Source of the DNA: Candidatus Villigracilis saccharophilus
GTDB lineage: Bacteria > Chloroflexota > Anaerolineae > Anaerolineales > Villigracilaceae
NCBI GenBank assembly: GCA_016709305.1
Contig: JADJNA010000055.1
Span: 62,001 to 126,000 of the forward strand
Reading direction: 5' to 3'
Length of the DNA stretch: 64,000 nt
Of the stretch, positions 8,938 through 17,467 are shown piece by piece. Numbering within the stretch: position 1 is the first letter of the stretch; each line of letters opens with the position of its first letter. The position numbers and the translations under genes were made by a program. Below the pieces are notes generated by a model. That model saw only the letters and a list, made by a program, of their open reading frames with translations. It ran no database searches and had not been told where the DNA came from.

Positions 8938-9405
8938 TTATTTCTCCTTGGCTAAAAATGCTCGAATCGATTCAACTACTAATTTGTGATCTTCTTCTTG
9001 TGGCAAGCCTGAAACGGTGATCGTCCCAACCATGCCTGTTCCTTTTACGATAATAGGGAAGCAGCCGCCATGCGCGGCAAATTCATTTTCGGGGATGAGA
9101 TAAGACTGTTCGATTGTTTTGCCTTTGTGTTTGAGCAATTGCCCCATATAGAACGAACTGTGACCAAAGCGATTCACCAGCCGCACCTTGCGCTTGACCC
9201 ATTCGTCATTGTCCGCAGCGGTGCCAGGCATACTGTAATGGAAGATTTGATGCTGTCCGCGGGTGATGTCGATGGTAATGGGGAGCTTGTCGCGCATGGC
9301 GTGTTCCACCATCTGGGTTCCGATCTGCCAGGCGGTCGTCTCATAGAAGCGGGTGAACTGAAGCTCCTGTTCTTCTTGCAATAAAGTAGTTAGAGTTTCT
9401 TCCAT
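8938..9405 (-). CDS. heme-degrading-domain / HbpS-like protein (UPF0303)
   Basis: About 155 residues, UPF0303/GlcG-HbpS-like domain. Conserved blocks include 'RFYETTAWQIG' near the start, 'FHYSMPGTAADNDEW', 'LVNRFGHSSFYMG' and the Gly-rich 'HGGCFPIIVKGTGMVGTITVSG'. I place the start at ATG 9405, preceded by 'aaggatg'. Proteins of this family are often found in sugar and glycolate gene clusters with no settled biochemical role; some bind heme. Here it is in the middle of the pentose operon, 2 bases upstream of the Gfo/Idh start. Its role in this operon is unknown. Confidence 0.8.
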   Translation of the reverse strand: MEETLTTLLQEEQELQFTRFYETTAWQIGTQMVEHAMRDKLPITIDITRGQHQIFHYSMPGTAADNDEWVKRKVRLVNRFGHSSFYMGQLLKHKGKTIEQSYLIPENEFAAHGGCFPIIVKGTGMVGTITVSGLPQEEDHKLVVESIRAFLAKEK

Positions 9406-9564
9406 ATTACATCCTTTGGCAATACAGTACCCACGAAAACCCAATTCGCTTTAACTGGTATATAGATATATTATTTTTTGGAAAATTTATCGATCCATGA
9501 TGAAGTCTTGTTTGTTGAGAACGAGAGCAGTTGGAATAACTGCTCTCGTCATGAGTGCTATTTA

Positions 9565-10557
9565 TTATGCGCTCTTATTCTTGTTGTAGACATCGAACAA
9601 AACTGCAAGCAGCAACACGATGCCTTTTACTACCTTTTGCCAGTCGATTCCTACTCCCATAATTGACATGCCATTGTTCAACACGCCAATAAGAAAAGCT
9701 CCGACCAATGCGCCAATAACCTTGCCGACACCGCCGCTGGGGGATGCGCCTCCGATGAAGCAAGCGGCGATAACATCCAATTCCATTCCATCACCCGCGT
9801 TGGGGGTGGCGCTGTTTAATCGTGCCGCCACGATCAGGCCCGCGAGGGAGGCGAGAACACCCATATTGATAAACGTATAGAATAACAAGCGCGGCGTATT
9901 GACGCCCGATAGCCTGGCAGCTTTTTCATTCCCACCCATTGCATAAATACGGCGACCGATCACCGATGAGCTGGTAATGAAAGCATAAAATGTGATCAGC
10001 ACAAAAAGGAGAACGAGCACAGTCGGAATACCTTTGTAGGAGGCCATCAAATAACAAAGACCCATGACTGCCGTGGTAATCGCAATATTTTTGAAAACAA
10101 AAAAATAGAAGGGAGTTACCTCAAAACCATACTTTTGCTGGTTTTTTCTCGTACGCAAATCCAACCATATTAATAAGATCGAAAGCACCACTCCGATCAA
10201 TATCGTGGTGACATGGAACCCTTCGTATTGAAAAAAGTCTGGAATAAACCCGGAACTTATATTTTGAAATCCTCTTGGGAAAGGTCCGACCGATTCTCCC
10301 CGCAACAAAGCGATCGTCAAACCGCGAAAGATCAACATGCCTGCCAAAGTAACAATGAAGCCGGTGATGATGATCAACAACATTCCCAGCGCCATGGTGA
10401 TGACATAGCTGTTCTGCAGAACAAGGTTGGTTATATTCACAGGCTTCATCAGTACGCCCTTGGTCTGAACCTGGAAGAACACCATGACCGCAATAAGCGC
10501 GATCAACATGCCATATTCACGGACGTTGTTTTTGAAAAGCGTTGACAGAGTTTTCAT
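9565..10557 (-). CDS. sugar ABC transporter permease, XylH-type, internally shortened
   Basis: Inner-membrane permease for a pentose ABC importer. Its start overlaps the ATPase stop by an ATGA, so they are translationally coupled. It aligns with XylH/MmsB over 'FIVTLAGMLIFRGLTIALLRG', 'GRRIYAMGGNEKAARLSG' and 'IAACFIGGASPSGGVGKVIG'. It has 330 residues where the family has about 390. The missing part falls at 10358-10363: 'LLIIITG' joins directly to 'FIVTLAG', skipping the conserved 'IDLSVGS' segment and about two membrane helices. The frame is kept. Either the assembly dropped about 185 bases or the gene is truly shortened; as written it should be impaired. Confidence 0.85.
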   Translation of the reverse strand: MKTLSTLFKNNVREYGMLIALIAVMVFFQVQTKGVLMKPVNITNLVLQNSYVITMALGMLLIIITGFIVTLAGMLIFRGLTIALLRGESVGPFPRGFQNISSGFIPDFFQYEGFHVTTILIGVVLSILLIWLDLRTRKNQQKYGFEVTPFYFFVFKNIAITTAVMGLCYLMASYKGIPTVLVLLFVLITFYAFITSSSVIGRRIYAMGGNEKAARLSGVNTPRLLFYTFINMGVLASLAGLIVAARLNSATPNAGDGMELDVIAACFIGGASPSGGVGKVIGALVGAFLIGVLNNGMSIMGVGIDWQKVVKGIVLLLAVLFDVYNKNKSA

Positions 10558-12095
10558 TGTTCCACTACCTCTTGTTGTGTCATGATGTATTTCATTACTT
10601 TTTCCTGAGACGCTTCACTGGCAGGCATTTCGCCGACAATTTTCCCTTCACGCATCACATAAATACGGTCACACACCCCTAAGATCTCCGGCAGTTCGGA
10701 TGAGATCACAACGATTCCTTTTCCTTCACTGGCCAGGCGATTGATGATGGTGTAAATCTCATATTTTGCGCCAACATCGATGCCGCGCGTGGGTTCATCC
10801 AGGATCAGGATATCCGGTCCCGCAAACAACCATTTACTCAGCACAACTTTTTGTTGGTTTCCGCCTGAAAGATTAAGCGCCAGTTGTTGAATACTGGAGC
10901 ACTTAATGTTAAGCTTGTCCCGATATTCACTGGTCACCCTCATTTCCTGGGGTTCATTGATCACTTGACGTGTGGAAATTTCTTCCAGATTCGCCAGGGT
11001 AATGTTATTTTTGACTTCCTGGATCAGGACCAGACCATAGACTTTGCGGTCTTCAGTTGCATACGCAATTCCAGCTTCAATGGCTTTATCAATGGTGCTG
11101 ATATCTACCTCATTTCCATTTTTATAAGCCTTGCCGCTGATGCGGGTGCCATAGGCATGACCAAAGATACTCATTGCCAGTTCAGTTCTCCCGGATCCCA
11201 TCAACCCTGAAAGCCCGACAACTTCTCCTTTGCGGACGCTGAGATTCACATTATTACTAACCTTGCGATCCTCATGGATGGGATGATATACATTCCAATC
11301 ACGCACTTCAAAAATAACCTCTCCGATATTTTTTTCGCGTGGCGGGAAACGGTGTGTCATATCGCGCCCTACCATGCCGCGAATGATGCGGTCTTCTGTT
11401 ATATGGTCGTTGCGGCAGTCCAAAGTTTCGATGGTGGCTCCGTCACGGAGGATCGTGATCGAATCAGCCACCTTGTTGACTTCGCTTAATTTATGAGATA
11501 TCAAGATCGAGGAAATACCGTGTTCTTTAAATTGCAGCAATAACTCAAGCAGTTTCTCGCTGTCGTTTTCGTTTAAGGAAGCTGTGGGTTCATCCAAAAT
11601 TAGAAGCTTGACTTCTTTTGCCAGTGCTTTGGCAATTTCAACCAGCTGCTGTTTGCCCACGCCCATATTTGTGATCAGTGTATTTGGCGATTCGTGCAGC
11701 CCCACTCTTTCAAGCAGCTCTGCGGTTTTGGAAATGGATTCATTCCAATCGATGATGCCATTTTTTGCGCGTTCGTTACCAAGAAACAGGTTTTCAGCCA
11801 CAGAAAGAAATGGGATCAATGCAAGTTCCTGGTGGATGATAACAAGCCCAACCTTTTCAGACTCGGTGATATCTTTGAACCGGCATTCCTTGCCTTGAAA
11901 ATAAATTTCCCCGTCATACGTGCCGTATGGGTAAACGCCGCTTAATACCTTCATCAGGGTTGATTTTCCCGCCCCATTTTCACCCACCAGGGCGTGAATC
12001 TCTCCCTGCCTAACGCTAAAACTCACATTATCAAGCGCCTTTACGCCGGGAAACAACTTCGTAATGTTACGCATTTCCAAAATGACATCAGACAT
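10554..12095 (-). CDS. sugar ABC transporter ATP-binding protein, XylG/MglA-type
   Basis: Tandem-ATPase subunit of a CUT2 sugar importer, 513 residues, the normal length. The first half has Walker A 'GENGAGKSTLMK', a slightly unusual signature 'MGVGKQQLVEIAKAL' and Walker B 'LLILDEPTASLN'. The second half has the degenerate Walker A 'GLMGSGRTELAM', signature 'LSGGNQQKVVLSKWL' and 'ILILDEPTRGIDVG'. It powers uptake through the adjacent permease, with the binding lipoprotein encoded just upstream. Xylose or arabinose is the likely substrate given araA and araD in the same block. Confidence 0.95.
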   Translation of the reverse strand: MSDVILEMRNITKLFPGVKALDNVSFSVRQGEIHALVGENGAGKSTLMKVLSGVYPYGTYDGEIYFQGKECRFKDITESEKVGLVIIHQELALIPFLSVAENLFLGNERAKNGIIDWNESISKTAELLERVGLHESPNTLITNMGVGKQQLVEIAKALAKEVKLLILDEPTASLNENDSEKLLELLLQFKEHGISSILISHKLSEVNKVADSITILRDGATIETLDCRNDHITEDRIIRGMVGRDMTHRFPPREKNIGEVIFEVRDWNVYHPIHEDRKVSNNVNLSVRKGEVVGLSGLMGSGRTELAMSIFGHAYGTRISGKAYKNGNEVDISTIDKAIEAGIAYATEDRKVYGLVLIQEVKNNITLANLEEISTRQVINEPQEMRVTSEYRDKLNIKCSSIQQLALNLSGGNQQKVVLSKWLFAGPDILILDEPTRGIDVGAKYEIYTIINRLASEGKGIVVISSELPEILGVCDRIYVMREGKIVGEMPASEASQEKVMKYIMTQQEVVEQ

Positions 12096-12228
12096 GGTGT
12101 TCTCGTCCTTGACTTACATAATGTGAAATTATATTAATTTGCATACGATTTTAATACAATATGGTGGTTTTTCAAGGAAATTCGATCAATTGACTGGCTT
12201 ATGTAAAAACAAAAAATACTTTTGAGGG

Positions 12229-12267
12229 AAAAAAGATGGGTGTGAGGACATTTCTGCCCTCACACCC
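12229..12267 (-). terminator. hairpin with T-run after the binding-protein gene
   Basis: On the minus strand a 10-bp stem GGGTGTGAGG / CCTCACACCC (12238-12247 with 12258-12267) is followed by a T-run at 12229-12234. It lies right after the stop of the sugar-binding gene and before the ATPase gene. Such hairpins commonly let the binding protein be made in excess over the membrane subunits. Confidence 0.75.
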
Positions 12268-12277
12268 CGTAAACCAC

Positions 12278-13392
12278 TTATTTCAGATCTTCGGCCTTGA
12301 TGTAGCCGCTGTCTACCAATTCTTTCTGGTAGTTGTTAATATCAATGCTGATCGGAACCAACAAGTAGGAAGGTACAACTTTGACTTCGTTATCGTAGGT
12401 CGTGGTGTCGTTGATCTCAACGGTCTGACCCTTCAGAGCCTGATCAGCCATCTTGGCAGCTTGCTTGGCAAGAACGCGGGTGTCTTTGAACACGGTGTAG
12501 CGTTGTTCGCCGGCGATCATTGACTTGACGGAAGCAGTTTCTGCATCCTGACCGGTCACGACTGGGCAGGGGAGATCGGTGGTGCAATAACCAACGCCCT
12601 TCAAGGAGGAGAGGATACCGATGCTAAGACCATCATAGGGTGAAAGCACGCCATCGACTTTCTTGTCAGTGTAGAACGCGCTTAGCAGGTTGTCCATGCG
12701 GGACTGGGCGGTAGCGGCGAGCCAGCGAAAGGTACCGACTTTGTCTATGCCCATTTGGCCACTCTGGATGACGATCGTGCCGTCGTCGATAAAGGGCTGG
12801 ATGACAGACATGGCGCCATCATAGAAGTAGAAGGCATTGGTGTCGTCGGGGATCCGCCGAAAAGTTCAACGTTGAAGGGACCAACGCCAGCGGGGGCTTT
12901 TTCGCCGGGTTTCAGGCCAAGGCCTTCGAGGAGCTGAGTTCCCTGAATAACGCCTACGCCAAAGTTATCGAATGTGGCATAGTAATCAACATTGGCAGTC
13001 TTGGTGATCAGGCGGTCGTAGGAAATTACGATGGCGCCGCTGTCATGTGCTTTCTGGAGAACGTCGGAGAGGGTTGTGCCATCGATGGCTGCGATCACGA
13101 GAACTTTTGCGCCCTTGGTGACCATGTTTTCGATCTGGGCCAACTGATTGGGGATGTCATTGTCAGCGAACTGTAGGTCGGTAGCGTAACCCATGGCTTC
13201 GAATTCTTTGACCATGCTTTCGCCGTCAGAGATCCAACGGGTTGAGCTCTTGGTGGGCATTGAAATGCCGACCAGTAATTTGTCAGCGGCAGGGGCTTCG
13301 GTTGCAGCGGGAGCGGCAGAGCCGCAAGCGGAAAGCACGAGGCTTGCGAGCATCAACACTGCCAGAAGGGTGTAAAACAATTTCTTAGACAT
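12278..13392 (-). CDS. sugar ABC transporter substrate-binding lipoprotein, frameshifted near 12850
   Basis: Periplasmic-type sugar-binding protein, XylF/ChvE-like, anchored as a lipoprotein. The N-terminus has a signal peptide with lipobox 'LVLSAC', then an Ala/Pro-rich linker and 'LLVGISMPTKSSTRWISDG'. The C-terminal lobe has 'CPVVTGQDAETASVKSMIAG' and 'VPSYLLVPISID'. The frame breaks in a C-run at 12848-12851: one frame ends '...ELFGGSP', the other continues '...FYFYDGAMSVIQPFIDD'. One missing base restores about 371 residues. It is the first transporter gene after the regulator and is followed by a hairpin. Confidence 0.88.
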
Positions 13393-13430
13393 TATTTTCT
13401 TCTCCTAAAGATTAGATATTAGTTGTTAAT

Positions 13431-13516
13431 TTGGCGTACTATTTGAGCAAGAACAAAATACTATCAGGGGTTGATAGCGAATCGTCTCGCTTGGGAGCGT
13501 GCACCTTGTACGCCAA
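13431..13516. other. leader between LacI regulator and binding protein
   Basis: The 200-base gap 13393-13594 holds a 9-bp inverted repeat TTGGCGTAC / GTACGCCAA (13431-13439 with 13508-13516), about 70 bases apart. The binding-protein gene starts at 13392 after 'aggagaag'. The pair could form a long leader hairpin on the transcript. I see no LacI-type TGTTATCGATAACA operator here. Confidence 0.35.
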
Positions 13517-13594
13517 TCTATTGGTGTGCGCTTCCTCCACACGATAAACTTTATTGCTTCCCTTTTGCCTCACCTCCTTTTGATACCGTTCGGA

Positions 13595-14664
13595 TTATGA
13601 TTGGACGGATTTTGAAATAATACTGATTGGTTTGGTACTTTCACGAACAACAAGGGTTGGTTTAATGAACCTTGATTGTGCAATAATGGATTGGTTACTC
13701 TGCCGAGCTTGGATCATCTGTACTACATTTTGGACAGCTTCTTCGCCTAACAACTGCAGGTCCTGGGACACCGTTGTTAGCGAGGGATAAAAAGAGGCAG
13801 ATTCAGGGATGCCGTCAAAGCCGACTACAGCCAATTGATTTGGTACACAAATGCCTCGACGGGAGGCTTCCCGCAAAACACTGAGGGACATCTGGTCGTT
13901 GGCGACAAAAACACCATCCATGTCTGGGAAGGACTCGATAAGTTCCTTGAACGCCTGTTCACCGCTGGCAGGGGACCAGTTTCCTTCAACACAATGCTGA
14001 TCTGATATCTCAATTCCTACAGAACTTAATGTTTCCTGCCAGCCGCGTTTGCGTTCATCTGCTTCCCACCAGCCCATCGGGCCTGATATATGCCCAATTC
14101 TTTTCCGACCACAATCCAGCAAGTGCTGTGTCGCCATGATGCCGCCCTGGTAGTTGTCTGTTGAAACACTGGTGATACCTTTACGTGGCTGCATAGCAAC
14201 GAACAGAACCGGCACAGGAATGTTCTCCAGACGTTCATCAACCCAGGTATGGTTATCGCTTATTTCAGGTACTGCCCATAGTACACCATCCACTTGACGT
14301 GCGAGCAGTGAATCGATAACTTCATCGATCCGGCTTGGGTCAAAGTTATCAAGTTCTTCATTAAAAGCATGTAACCGAGTTCGTCTGCCTTATCGGCGAT
14401 GCCATTCAGAGTGCGAGACGGTCCGATATATTTGAGATCGTATGTGACAATTCCAAGTGTATAACTACGCTGTTGGCTTAAACTGCGTGCCAAGGTGCTG
14501 GGGTGGTACCCAAGCTGATCCACGACCGCTTCCACGCGTTGGCGAGTTTCCCCCGAGACATAAGAAAACTTGTTTATTACGCGTGAAACGGTTTGAGTGG
14601 ATACTCCAGCCGCTTGCGCTACGTCTTTGATGGTGACGCGTTTTCTTCTGTCAGATAAAATCAA
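13595..14664 (-). CDS. LacI-family transcriptional regulator, frameshifted near 14355
   Basis: Sugar-responsive repressor. The N-terminal helix-turn-helix 'VTIKDVAQAAGVSTQTVSRV' and hinge 'HPSTLARSLSQQRSYTLGIV' are textbook LacI. The ligand-binding part has 'VSTDNYQGGIMATQHLLDCG' and 'VVGFDGIPESASFYPSLTTV'. The frame breaks near 14353-14360: '...GYMLLMK' in one frame joins a sensible 'ELDNFDPSRIDEVID' in the next. One indel restores about 356 residues. It is the promoter-proximal gene of the arabinose block and has two operators just upstream of its start, so it is probably autoregulated and controls the block. Confidence 0.88.
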
Positions 14665-15131
14665 GGTTTTTTTCCTGATTATTTGGTTATGTTATCGCTA
14701 ACATGTTATCGATAACATAATATCAAAAATGCAAAGCAGAGTCAAGGGGGAATTTTTTTCGAGGGGTTGGAATAAGCCAATGTACAAAGTAGACATGGCT
14801 TCAAAGGAGTTATATCAGAGAGGATTAATCTTCTGCGGAAAATCTTCCATGGGAAATCTTACGCAGTCAGAGTCGTGATGATAGTTACTCCACCATGACG
14901 AAATTATGAAATGCAGATCGGGTATGAATTATTGACTGAATAGCGGGGCTCGGGTTTCTCATGGCTATAAAGCGGGATAATTTTCTGACAGTATAAAACT
15001 GATGGATTCTTTACCCGCTTTATTGTGGTGCATCTTGTGAATTTATCTTTACCAAATCTTCATAATCCCTTTGCAAAGTGTAGATAAATAATTATTACAC
15101 TACAGTCAATATAAAGTACAAGGAGACTGTA
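14665..15131. other. divergent intergenic region with operators and no gene
   Basis: A 467-base gap between the divergent regulator (minus) and NapH-like (plus) genes. It contains the two LacI-type operators (14689-14718), and an inverted repeat ATAAAGCGGG / CCCGCTTTAT (14967-14976 with 15014-15023, 37-nt loop). The end carries the 'aaggagactgta' ribosome site of the gene at 15132. I see no open frame or RNA gene in it. Confidence 0.6.
14689..14718. promoter_or_regulatory. two tandem LacI-family operators
   Basis: ATGTTATCGCTAACAT (14689-14704, one mismatch from a palindrome) and ATGTTATCGATAACAT (14703-14718, perfect 16-bp palindrome) overlap by two bases. Both have the central CG and TGTTA/TAACA arms typical of LacI-family sites. 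They lie 25-54 bases upstream of the lacI-type start, over the expected promoter. Confidence 0.8.
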
Positions 15132-15977
15132 ATGAAAATATTTGGTAAACGACTCTTTCGACCTCGCAGCATATGGATTAGACGGGTAGTGCAGTGGTTC
15201 TTCTTTTTGCTGATCGCCCTCATATCGGTCAACCATACCCTTGTGGAAAGTGGCGGGGGCATACCCTTCCTCTCAACCGCATCGCTTCATTCCCTCTGCC
15301 CATTTGGCGGTGTTGTGACCATCTATCAATACGCCACCGTGGGAACTTTCGTGCAGAAGATCCACGAATCTGCATTCATCCTGATGGTCATTGGTTTCGT
15401 GCTGGCATTCCTTTTTGGTCCTGTCTTTTGTGGCTGGGTTTGTCCGCTTGGCACAGTGCAGGAATGGGTGTCCAAGCTCGGAAAAAAATTCTTCAAACGT
15501 AAATTCAATCATTTCGTCCCAACCAAGCTCGATAACATCCTTCGTTATCTGCGATATGTTGTATTGGCTTGGGTGGTCTATGTCACCGCCACCAGCGGCA
15601 CATTGATCTTCGCTGAATACGATCCTTATTTCGCGCTCTTCAATTTTTGGTCAAGTGAAGTTGCCATTGGCGGGCTGATTATCCTCGGTGTTACCCTTAT
15701 TCTCTCGGTTTTTGTCGAGCGTCCGTGGTGCAAATACGCCTGCCCCTACGGAGCAGTTCTCGGCATCACCAACCTTTTCCGCGTTTTTCAAATCCGCCGC
15801 GTGGAATCCACCTGCAAAGCCGATGGCGCGTGCTCCATTATGTGCCCGATGAACATCCCGGTTGACGCCGTCAAGACGGTCCGCGACCACCAGTGCATTT
15901 CATGTCTTGAATGCACATCCGAAGCCATCTGTCCTGTTGCCAAGACCGTTGTATTCAACGCTGGAGGTATCAAATGA
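15132..15977 (+). CDS. NapH/CcoG-like 4Fe-4S membrane protein
   Basis: A 281-residue polytopic membrane protein with cytoplasmic iron-sulfur sites, expected to pass electrons between the quinone pool and a partner. Two membrane-linked Cys motifs are visible, 'FCGWVCPLGTVQEW' and 'WCKYACPYGAVLG', typical of NapH/MauN/RdxA-type proteins. The C-terminus has ferredoxin-like Cys clusters, 'CKADGACSIMCPM' and 'CISCLECTSEAICP'. The start follows 'aaggagactgta'. It is coupled by an ATGA overlap to the next gene. The usual partner (nitrate or nitrous oxide reductase) is not in the window, so the electron acceptor is unknown. Confidence 0.88.
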   Translation: MKIFGKRLFRPRSIWIRRVVQWFFFLLIALISVNHTLVESGGGIPFLSTASLHSLCPFGGVVTIYQYATVGTFVQKIHESAFILMVIGFVLAFLFGPVFCGWVCPLGTVQEWVSKLGKKFFKRKFNHFVPTKLDNILRYLRYVVLAWVVYVTATSGTLIFAEYDPYFALFNFWSSEVAIGGLIILGVTLILSVFVERPWCKYACPYGAVLGITNLFRVFQIRRVESTCKADGACSIMCPMNIPVDAVKTVRDHQCISCLECTSEAICPVAKTVVFNAGGIK

Positions 15978-16747
15978 ATCTAACATCCAAACCACTCGCC
16001 GCCATAATCTTTGTCATATTGTTCGGTGGCATCATGTTCACAACTGCCACAGGTTGGTGGAAAACAGAATCGACCAAACAGCCTGCAACTTTCACAGAAG
16101 GTGAATTCGCTGGCGTGGCAAACCCCGCCGATATCCGCGGCTCATACACCTTCGGCGATATTGAAAAAGCCTTTGACATCCCTTCCTCAATTCTTGTTCA
16201 GGCTTTTGTCATTGAAACCAGCGATCCCGCAGCCTTCGCGGTCAAGAGCTTGGAGGAAATTTACGCAGCGAGTGAGTTCGAAATTGGAACCGCATCCGTT
16301 AGACTCTTTGTGGCTTTTTATAAAGGGTTGCCGATGGATCTGACTACAGATATGTACCTCCCTGAGAATGCAACCATTCTCCTCAAAGAGCGGACACTCA
16401 CCCCTGAGCAATTAACCTACCTCGATGCGCATACTGTCCCCAATCCCGCTGCCGAGTCCTCCGCTCCTGAAGTTGCTCCCGTCCAAGTGACAGAGTCAGC
16501 GCCCGAAGTAGTCGCAACTCCCAGCCCAGCCATGAGCGAGGTATCCATCGAACGACTCGTCAAGGGCAAGACGACCTTCCGCGAAGTCTTGGATTGGGGT
16601 GTCAGTCAAGAAATCATCGAGCAGATCATCGGTGCACCCATGCCAAATCCGCTGACGAAGGTCAAAGATTTTTGCACAGAAAAAGGCCTTGATTTTGAAG
16701 TTATCAAACCTGCCTTGCAAACCGAAGTTGATAAGGTTAAGCCTTAA
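15974..16747 (+). CDS. membrane-anchored protein with two repeated modules
   Basis: A 257-residue protein with one N-terminal membrane segment (about residues 7-27) and an extracytoplasmic domain. I do not recognise a named family. Two modules look alike: one around 'RGSYTFGDIEKAFDIPSSIL' and one around 'KGKTTFREVLDWGVSQEII', each followed by a helix and short lysine-rich end, separated by a Pro/Ala-rich linker. The start at 15974 overlaps the NapH-like stop as ATGA, so the two are made together. It is probably a partner of that electron-transfer protein. The function is not known. Confidence 0.72.
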   Translation: MNLTSKPLAAIIFVILFGGIMFTTATGWWKTESTKQPATFTEGEFAGVANPADIRGSYTFGDIEKAFDIPSSILVQAFVIETSDPAAFAVKSLEEIYAASEFEIGTASVRLFVAFYKGLPMDLTTDMYLPENATILLKERTLTPEQLTYLDAHTVPNPAAESSAPEVAPVQVTESAPEVVATPSPAMSEVSIERLVKGKTTFREVLDWGVSQEIIEQIIGAPMPNPLTKVKDFCTEKGLDFEVIKPALQTEVDKVKP

Positions 16748-16772
16748 TCAAAAATCAAAGTAAAATCACCTT

Positions 16773-17456
16773 ATGCCAAAAATACTTGTAATCGACGATG
16801 AGCCATCCATAATAAATCTTGTCCAGGCGTATCTCAAGCCCGAAGGATATGAGGTATACACTGCGGCAGACGGGAATGCGGGACTTAAAGCGGCTCGTGC
16901 TTTCAAACCGGATCTGATCATCTTGGATCTCATGCTGCCCGGAATTGATGGAATAGAGCTGCTCTCACGTTTGCGCCGCGAATCAGATGTATACGTCATC
17001 ATGCTGACTGCGCGCACTGAGGAAACAGACAAGATCATCGGGCTGTCAGTTGGAGCGGATGATTATGTGACCAAGCCCTTCAGCCCGCGCGAGTTGGTTG
17101 CGCGGGTTAAGGCGGCCCTGCGTCGTCTGAAAACCGGGTCAACCCTGGACGTTGAAAGAAGCGTGCTTGCTTTCATACATACTCATATTGATACGGGTGC
17201 GCACACGGTCAGCGTGGATGGCAATCCCATAGAATTAACTTCCATAGAATTTAGTTTGCTGCAGGCGTTGGCTGAAAATCGAGGCAGAGTACTCTCACGT
17301 GAACAGCTGCTTGAAAAAATTTGGGGCGGTGAATATTTTGGTGAAATGCGTGTAGTGGATGTGCACCTCGGGCACCTTCGTCAAAAATTGGGAAGCGAAT
17401 CCCTAATAACAACTGTGCGCGGGATTGGGTATCGCTTTGATGATGAGCCGCTGTAA
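16773..17456 (+). CDS. OmpR-family response regulator
   Basis: A 227-residue response regulator with an N-terminal receiver and C-terminal winged helix. The phospho-acceptor Asp52 lies in 'PDLIILDLMLPGIDG', the conserved Lys in 'YVTKPFSPREL', and the DNA-binding part has 'LTSIEFSLLQALAENRGRVL' and 'VVDVHLGHLRQKLG'. It is 11 bases upstream of its sensor kinase and so forms a two-component operon. Its targets are probably nearby genes; no binding site could be assigned by eye. Confidence 0.93.
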   Translation: MPKILVIDDEPSIINLVQAYLKPEGYEVYTAADGNAGLKAARAFKPDLIILDLMLPGIDGIELLSRLRRESDVYVIMLTARTEETDKIIGLSVGADDYVTKPFSPRELVARVKAALRRLKTGSTLDVERSVLAFIHTHIDTGAHTVSVDGNPIELTSIEFSLLQALAENRGRVLSREQLLEKIWGGEYFGEMRVVDVHLGHLRQKLGSESLITTVRGIGYRFDDEPL

Positions 17457-17467
17457 GGGAAGATATC

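Noticed and set aside
12229..12267. Riboswitch between the sugar-binding protein and ATPase genes
   Set aside because: It is a plain hairpin with a T-run and no conserved ligand-binding core, so an operon-internal terminator is the simpler reading.
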